In this document: positions 59,476 to 64,000 of the stretch, in pieces
Position numbering within the stretch: the stretch's first letter is position 1
Layout: every line of letters begins with the position of its first letter
NCBI RefSeq assembly: GCF_009831455.1
Contig: NZ_WOWO01000003.1
Coordinates: 248,001 to 312,000 of the forward strand
Direction: 5' to 3'
Source of the DNA: Salinirussus salinus
GTDB taxonomy: Archaea > Halobacteriota > Halobacteria > Halobacteriales > Haloarculaceae
Length of the DNA: 64,000 nt
Position numbers and translations under genes: made by a program
The notes under the pieces: model-generated
The model's input: the letters and a program-made list of their open reading frames with translations, nothing else
What the model was told of the DNA's origin: nothing
The model's database searches: none

Positions 59476-61056
59476 CTACTCCTCGAACACCGCCGCGAGC
59501 ACCTTCCGCTCGGCGGTCCGAAGGTGCTGGTGGTAGGTCGACGGCGAGATGTCCATCGACTCGGCCAGCTCCTCCCCGGAGACGTCACGCGGCCAGTCGA
59601 AAAAGCCCCCGAGATACGCCTTCCGGATGGCGAGTTCCTGGCGGGCGGTCAGCGACTCCTCGATATCCGCGACCAGATCCCGTTTGGTCTGTTCGGGCCG
59701 CTCGTGTTCCCGGCGGGCGACCAGCTCCGTCGAGGGGTACCGCTCGGCCAGGTGTTCGACGACCGTCCGCGGGTCCGCGCTGGCGGGCAGTTCGAGCGTG
59801 ACCCGCACGCCCGTCGGGCTGGCCGTGATGGCGTCGGTTTCGGCCCCGCGCTCGGCCAGCGCCGAGACGACCGGCGGGGAGTCGACGACGAACTCGAAGA
59901 CGCTGCCCGACTCGCCGTCGCTGACGTGGCTGGCGTTCCCGACGCGGTCGGCCGACTCGGCGGCCGCGACCACCCGCTCGGGCTCGGCGGTCTCGGCCAC
60001 GAACAGCATCACGACCGAGCCGTCGTCCTCGTACAGCGTCCCCTCGTAGGAAAGCGTGCAGTCCAGCCGGCGGGCGACGTCGCCGAAAAAGAGCTCGTCG
60101 GCGGCCATCGACACCTCCATCTCGATGACGCGGTCGGTCGCGAGGATGCGCCGGCCCTCGATGGCGTTTATCGCCGTCGACGCGAACTGTGCCAGCACCC
60201 GCAACACCGCGAGTTCGCGCTCGTCGAAGACGTTCGGGTCCTCGGCGTAGACGACCAGAACACCGTACTCGGTGTCGCCGTAGACGAGCGGGAAGGCCGC
60301 GAGCGCGCCCCCCGAGGAAAGCGCACAGCGGTGGACGGCGGCCAGTCCGTCCCCGTCCGGGGCGTCGGCGACCTGGAGGTCTCCGGTCCTGACGGCCCGG
60401 ACCGCGGGGTCGGACCCATCGAGGTCGGCGGTCGCGTTCTCCGGGAGGGCGACGCCGTCACCGACCGCCGCCGGCACCAGCGTCTCGGTCCGCAGGTCGA
60501 CCCGGCCGACCCAGGCGCCGGTGTAGGCGTCGACCTCGGCCAGCCGCTCGCAGACCGCCCGCTCGGTCTCCTCTCTGGAGTTTGCCTGCAGGACTGCCTC
60601 CGTGACGGCGTGTACCAGCCCGTCGATCCGGGACATCAGGTGCTCGAGTTCGCGGCGCTTCTCGCGGGCCCGCAGCTCCGCCAGCTTCCGCTGGGTGATG
60701 TCGATGTGCGCGACGACGACGCTGCCGGTCTCGTGCTCGGGCAGTGCGGCTGCCCGCATCAGAAACCAGTGTTTCTCCGCCTCGGAGTGACAGGGGTACT
60801 CCAGCGTGAAGACGTCCTGCTCGCCCTCGATGACCGCCTCCAGCCCCGCCAGCGCCCGCGCGGCGTCCTCGTCGGTCGAGACGTCCATCGAGTCGAAGTA
60901 GTTGGTCCCGACCATCTCCCCCGGCTGTCCACCGATCCCGGCGAACTCCCGCCACGCGCGGTTGGTGAAGAGGATCGTCCCCTCCCGGTCCAGCACCGCG
61001 ATGTTAAACGGCAGGGTGTCGAGAGTGAGGCGGGCGAGGGAGTCTTGCTGGATCAT
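59476..61056 (-). CDS. PAS/GAF sensor with HTH_10 output (Bat-like regulator)
   Basis: The 526-residue soluble protein has PAS (about 5-125), GAF (150-300), a Bat-specific domain (305-450) and an HTH_10 near 465-520 (ARQELAIRKAYLGGFFDWPRD...TYHQHLRTAERKVLAAVFEE without the full run). It is paralogous to the gene at 35312-38227. TTTATAC on the minus strand about 36 bases before the ATG at 61056 supports the start. Its targets are unknown. Confidence 0.9.
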   Translation of the reverse strand: MIQQDSLARLTLDTLPFNIAVLDREGTILFTNRAWREFAGIGGQPGEMVGTNYFDSMDVSTDEDAARALAGLEAVIEGEQDVFTLEYPCHSEAEKHWFLMRAAALPEHETGSVVVAHIDITQRKLAELRAREKRRELEHLMSRIDGLVHAVTEAVLQANSREETERAVCERLAEVDAYTGAWVGRVDLRTETLVPAAVGDGVALPENATADLDGSDPAVRAVRTGDLQVADAPDGDGLAAVHRCALSSGGALAAFPLVYGDTEYGVLVVYAEDPNVFDERELAVLRVLAQFASTAINAIEGRRILATDRVIEMEVSMAADELFFGDVARRLDCTLSYEGTLYEDDGSVVMLFVAETAEPERVVAAAESADRVGNASHVSDGESGSVFEFVVDSPPVVSALAERGAETDAITASPTGVRVTLELPASADPRTVVEHLAERYPSTELVARREHERPEQTKRDLVADIEESLTARQELAIRKAYLGGFFDWPRDVSGEELAESMDISPSTYHQHLRTAERKVLAAVFEE

Positions 61057-61143
61057 ATCAGCACCGTGGCTTGTACGGATCGGGGCCGGACTTCGTATAA
61101 AGGTGCCGGGCTGAACGCCGGTGTCCGGCTCCCGCCTCCCGGT

Positions 61144-62496
61144 TCACTCCCAGTTGTGTAACGCGTCCCGGAAGACCGCCGCCACGTCGTCGGCGGTCAC
61201 GGGCCGGGGGTTACACCGGAGCAGCCGCTGCTGGGTGTCGACGGTCTGCTCGGCCAGCCACCTCACCTCGTCCTCCGTGATGCCCGCGAGGTCGTGCAGC
61301 CCGCTCGGGAGGACACCCAGGTCCTGCTGGAGCCGGAGGAACTCCTCGCGGGCCCGGTCGGCGGCCGCGCGGGTCCCCAGCCCGTCGGTGTTCGCACCCA
61401 GCAGCTCCGCCAGTGCCGCGAACCGCTCGGGGTCGCTGGCCACGTTGTAGCCGAGCGTGCTCGCCGGCGTCAGGACGGCGATGGTCTCGCCGTGGTAGGT
61501 GTGATGCCTGTTTCCGACGGGGTAGGCCATCGCGTGACAGAGGCTCGCCCCCGCGGTCAGCCCCGCGATGGCGCCGTACAGCGCCCCCTTCAGCATCGCC
61601 GTCCGTGCCTCGAGGTCGTCGCCGTTGTTGACCGCCCGCCGGACGTTGCCCGAGAGCAACTCGATGGCGCGCTCGCTGAACAGCTCGGTGAAGCCGGTCC
61701 GGCCGGCGTAGACCGGCCGGTCCGCCGGGTCCGCTGGCCGCAGCAGGTCGTCGAAGGCGTGAGTCGTGTACCCCTCCATCGCGTGGCCCAGCGCGTCCAT
61801 CGCGGTCCGGGCGGTGATGTCGGGCGGTAGTGACGTGGTCAGCGTCGGGTCCAGCACGGCGGCGTCCGCGCGGACGTTGGGGCTGGAGATCCCCTCCTTG
61901 ATCTCTTTCTCCTCGACGGAGAGGATCGCCACCGGGGAGATCTCCGAGCCGGTCCCCGCCGTGGTCGGCAACAACACGAGCGGCGGGCCGCTCTCTGTCA
62001 GGTCTTCGCCCGCGCCGGTCGGCTCCGCGACGTAATCGAGCGGCGACCCGCCGTTGGCCACGACCGCCCGCGTCGCCTTCGCGGTGTCCATGCAACTGCC
62101 CCCGCCCAGTCCGACGTAGAAGTCGTAGCCGCCGCCCCCACCGCCTCCGTCTCCGCCCTCGTCCCCGTCGCCGGCGCCCCCTTCCTCGCGCACGAACGCG
62201 AGACACGTCTCCACGTCCGCGAGCGATGGCTCGCGCGTGCACCCGTCGTAGACGTCGATGTCGAAGCCCGCGTCCTCGATGGCATCGGTGACCCGGTCGG
62301 CGTGGCCCAGGCCGACGAGCGTTCCGTCGGTGACGACCAGCCCCCGGTCGCCGGCCCCGACCCCCAGCGACCGCAGCTGGTGGCCAAGCTCCTCGACGGC
62401 GCGCGCCCCGACGCGGATCTCCGGCATCCGGACGTTCCAGACGGTTTCGGGCTCCAGTTCGTGGGGCGAGGCCGAGACCGACCGCTCGTAGCTCAT
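61144..62496 (-). CDS. Iron-containing alcohol dehydrogenase
   Basis: The 450-residue enzyme has GGGSCMDTAKA (near 131), PTTAGTGSEISPVAI, and metal ligands in AMDALGHAMEGY and SLCHAMAYPVGNRHHTYHG. An acidic, glycine-rich insertion (EGGAGDGDEGGDGGGGGGG) lies near 105-123. The overall form resembles hydroxyacid-oxoacid transhydrogenase (ADHFE1) and could make 4-hydroxybutyrate-type products, but the substrate is not settled. The ATG at 62496 is supported by family length. Confidence 0.87.
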   Translation of the reverse strand: MSYERSVSASPHELEPETVWNVRMPEIRVGARAVEELGHQLRSLGVGAGDRGLVVTDGTLVGLGHADRVTDAIEDAGFDIDVYDGCTREPSLADVETCLAFVREEGGAGDGDEGGDGGGGGGGYDFYVGLGGGSCMDTAKATRAVVANGGSPLDYVAEPTGAGEDLTESGPPLVLLPTTAGTGSEISPVAILSVEEKEIKEGISSPNVRADAAVLDPTLTTSLPPDITARTAMDALGHAMEGYTTHAFDDLLRPADPADRPVYAGRTGFTELFSERAIELLSGNVRRAVNNGDDLEARTAMLKGALYGAIAGLTAGASLCHAMAYPVGNRHHTYHGETIAVLTPASTLGYNVASDPERFAALAELLGANTDGLGTRAAADRAREEFLRLQQDLGVLPSGLHDLAGITEDEVRWLAEQTVDTQQRLLRCNPRPVTADDVAAVFRDALHNWE

Positions 62497-62639
62497 CGGC
62501 TCCCCTCCGCGTGGTGTGACATGTCCAGACCAGTTCGTGAGCCCGCGTAATAAACGCCGGCCCGACCCCCGGCCTCACCTCTCCTCGGGCTCACGCCCCC
62601 CATGCGCGGTACGCGAGCGGTTCACTCCGCTCCCCCTCG

Positions 62640-62772
62640 CTGCTCACGGCTCGCTACGCTCGCCGTTCGCTATTGGAGACGCCTCACTCCGTTCGGCGTC
62701 TCTCTGCTCGCGGCTCCTGCCGTCGCCGCTCGCATATTGGAGGCCTCGGTCGCTGCGCTCCCTGCGGTCTCC
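62640..62772 (-). repeat. Post-stop hairpin cluster after the RNase R gene
   Basis: Next to the stop at 62773 is an imperfect hairpin GGAGGCC/GGTCTCC (about 62739-62771), and a perfect AGACGCC/GGCGTCT hairpin at 62677-62701 whose 29-base core is identical to 59384-59412. Upstream (62640-62674) are more GCTCGC and GGCTCG units. It fits the same hairpin family as the other 3' ends. Confidence 0.85.
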
Positions 62773-64000
62773 CTACTCCTCGACGACCTCGATCCCGCGG
62801 TTGTTCACGGCCGCGGGGTCGAGTCCGACCTCCTCGAGGAACTGCTTGTACTCGCGCTCGCACTGCTCGGCGTCTTTCTGGCGGTCGCTGGCCCGGTCAC
62901 ACAGCGCCACCAGGTCCTCGGGTACCTCGTTGGTGTGGACGATCCAGTGGTTGATCAGGTCCGAGAGCCGCCGGATTGGGGAGGTGAAGTGGCCGTAGAT
63001 CTCGAAGTTCAGGGCGTGGTGGCCGCCGAAGGGGTCGTTCATGTACTGGGCGCGGGGCATCACCTTCATCACCGCCCACTGGATGCTGTCGAGCTGGCGC
63101 TCGGGGGCCTGTTCGAGCGTGGCGTTGACGGCCTTCCGGGGGTCGTCCCAGGCGCTGCCCGGGATCGAGACGCCGTCGAGCTCCTGGATCTCCTGGAGGG
63201 CCTCGTCCCACTCCTCGGGGCTCGGCTGGGGGTGGACCCGGTACATCGCCTCGACCCCCCGGTCCCACATCAGCTCGTGGGTGACCGCCTTGTTGGCCTT
63301 CAGCATGCACTCCTCGATGATGGTGTGCGCGCGGTCCCGCTTGGGGTTCAACACCAGAGAGCCCTCCTCCTTGCGCTGCTCGTGCATCCGGTCGGCCAGC
63401 TCCCAGACCAGTTCGGTCTTCTCCGCCAGGTCGACCGACTCGTCTTCCAGCAGGTCGCCCGCGGTGTCGGGCTCGTCCAGCAGCCGTTCGGCCTCCGTGT
63501 AGGTCAGCCGCGCGTCGCTTCTGATGACGGACTTGTAGATGTCGATGGACTCGTAGCCCAGGTCCTCCTCGTCGAGGTGCATCTCCACGGTGTGTGCCAG
63601 CCGGTCCTCGTTTGGAACGAGCGAACAGACCGTCTCCGCCAGCACCGGCGGGAGCATGTGGACGGTGTAGGCCGGCAGGTACACGGTATTGGCGCGCTCG
63701 ACGGCCGACTCCCACATCGCCGTGTCGGGGGTCACGTAGTGGGTCACGTCCGCGATGTGGACCCAGAGGACGTACTCCCCGTCGCGGCGCTCGACGGAGA
63801 TGGCGTCGTCGAAATCCTGGGCGTCGACGGGGTCGGTCGTCCACGTCGTCAGCTCGCGCAGGTCCTCCCGGTCGTCGACCTCCGCCTCGATCTCCGCGCC
63901 GACCTCCTCGGTACGGGCCTTCGCCTCCTCGAGAACCTCCGCCGGGAAGCCGTCCGGGATGGAGAACTTCTCGAAGAGTTCCTCGCGCTTGTTCTCGATG
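62773..64000 (-). CDS. RNase II/R family exoribonuclease, C-terminal part
   Basis: The gene runs off the right edge; 409 residues are visible. The catalytic motif DPVDAQDFDDAISVE (near the visible start) and WVHIADVTHYV are RNB-family hallmarks, followed by YLPAYTVHMLPPVLAETVCSL and LNFEIYGHFTSPIRRLSDLINHW. It should degrade RNA from the 3' end with Mg2+. Haloarchaeal RNase R-type genes are known. The start and any upstream S1 domain lie beyond the window. Confidence 0.93.
   Translation of the reverse strand, partial: IENKREELFEKFSIPDGFPAEVLEEAKARTEEVGAEIEAEVDDREDLRELTTWTTDPVDAQDFDDAISVERRDGEYVLWVHIADVTHYVTPDTAMWESAVERANTVYLPAYTVHMLPPVLAETVCSLVPNEDRLAHTVEMHLDEEDLGYESIDIYKSVIRSDARLTYTEAERLLDEPDTAGDLLEDESVDLAEKTELVWELADRMHEQRKEEGSLVLNPKRDRAHTIIEECMLKANKAVTHELMWDRGVEAMYRVHPQPSPEEWDEALQEIQELDGVSIPGSAWDDPRKAVNATLEQAPERQLDSIQWAVMKVMPRAQYMNDPFGGHHALNFEIYGHFTSPIRRLSDLINHWIVHTNEVPEDLVALCDRASDRQKDAEQCEREYKQFLEEVGLDPAAVNNRGIEVVEE

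Overview
The window is chromosomal DNA of a halophilic archaeon (class Halobacteria). The evidence is high GC, acidic proteins, genes often preceded by an AT-rich box about 25-30 bases before the start codon (leaderless style), Tat-type lipoprotein signals, and archaeal information genes (aIF1A, Rio1, Rio2, Kae1-Bud32, S24e, S27ae, L15e, an RFC-type clamp loader subunit, RNase Z). The repeat types suggest a Haloarcula-like relative, but that is only an impression. I saw no tRNA, rRNA, transposase, integrase or CRISPR array.

Layout. 0-20 kb: a partial MFS transporter; aIF1A, Rio1 and a KH-domain protein, with a GNAT gene and a 69-base tandem repeat between Rio1 and KH; a lipoprotein with a pilin-like C-terminus; a DUF460 protein; a histidine kinase; PhzF; RNase Z; a TrkA-type protein; an R2-like oxidase; a haloalkane dehalogenase; an ITPase; an SDR; and Kae1-Bud32. 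20-31 kb: accessory metabolism (solute-binding lipoprotein, amidase, enoyl-CoA hydratase, rhodanese, acetoacetate decarboxylase) next to ribosomal S27ae/S24e and an acyl-CoA carboxylase pair. 31-38 kb: RFC subunit, a thiolase with a degenerate HMG-CoA-synthase/DUF35 fusion, and a large PAS/GAF/HTH sensor-regulator.

38.3-52.6 kb is the most distinctive region, a sulfur-handling island: DUF302, thioredoxin, DUF2892, TusA, an SQR-like flavoprotein, DUF1641, two DsrE-type proteins, a second TusA, a rhodanese-MBL fusion resembling a persulfide dioxygenase, two half-length YeeE/YedE thiosulfate transporters, a PiT-type permease, a two-domain Usp protein, a 49-residue membrane protein, a TauE/SafE exporter, and a small cysteine-containing winged-helix regulator, followed by cytochrome bd oxidase. 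Several promoters share an AT-rich motif built on CACAATAT / TTGTGC. I infer one regulon: SQR oxidises sulfide, TusA/DsrE/rhodanese carry sulfane sulfur, the MBL enzyme oxidises persulfide, TauE exports sulfite, YeeE/YedE imports thiosulfate, and a sulfide-tolerant bd oxidase takes the electrons.

52.6-64 kb is mostly core: proC-proB-proA, rio2, L15e with a structured leader, a rubrerythrin-like zinc protein, glutamate dehydrogenase, a second HTH_10 regulator, an iron-dependent alcohol dehydrogenase and a partial RNase II/R. Non-coding DNA holds several repeat families: two approximately 315-base elements with matching terminal inverted repeats and a central hairpin, a hairpin family placed directly after stop codons, and other shared intergenic blocks.
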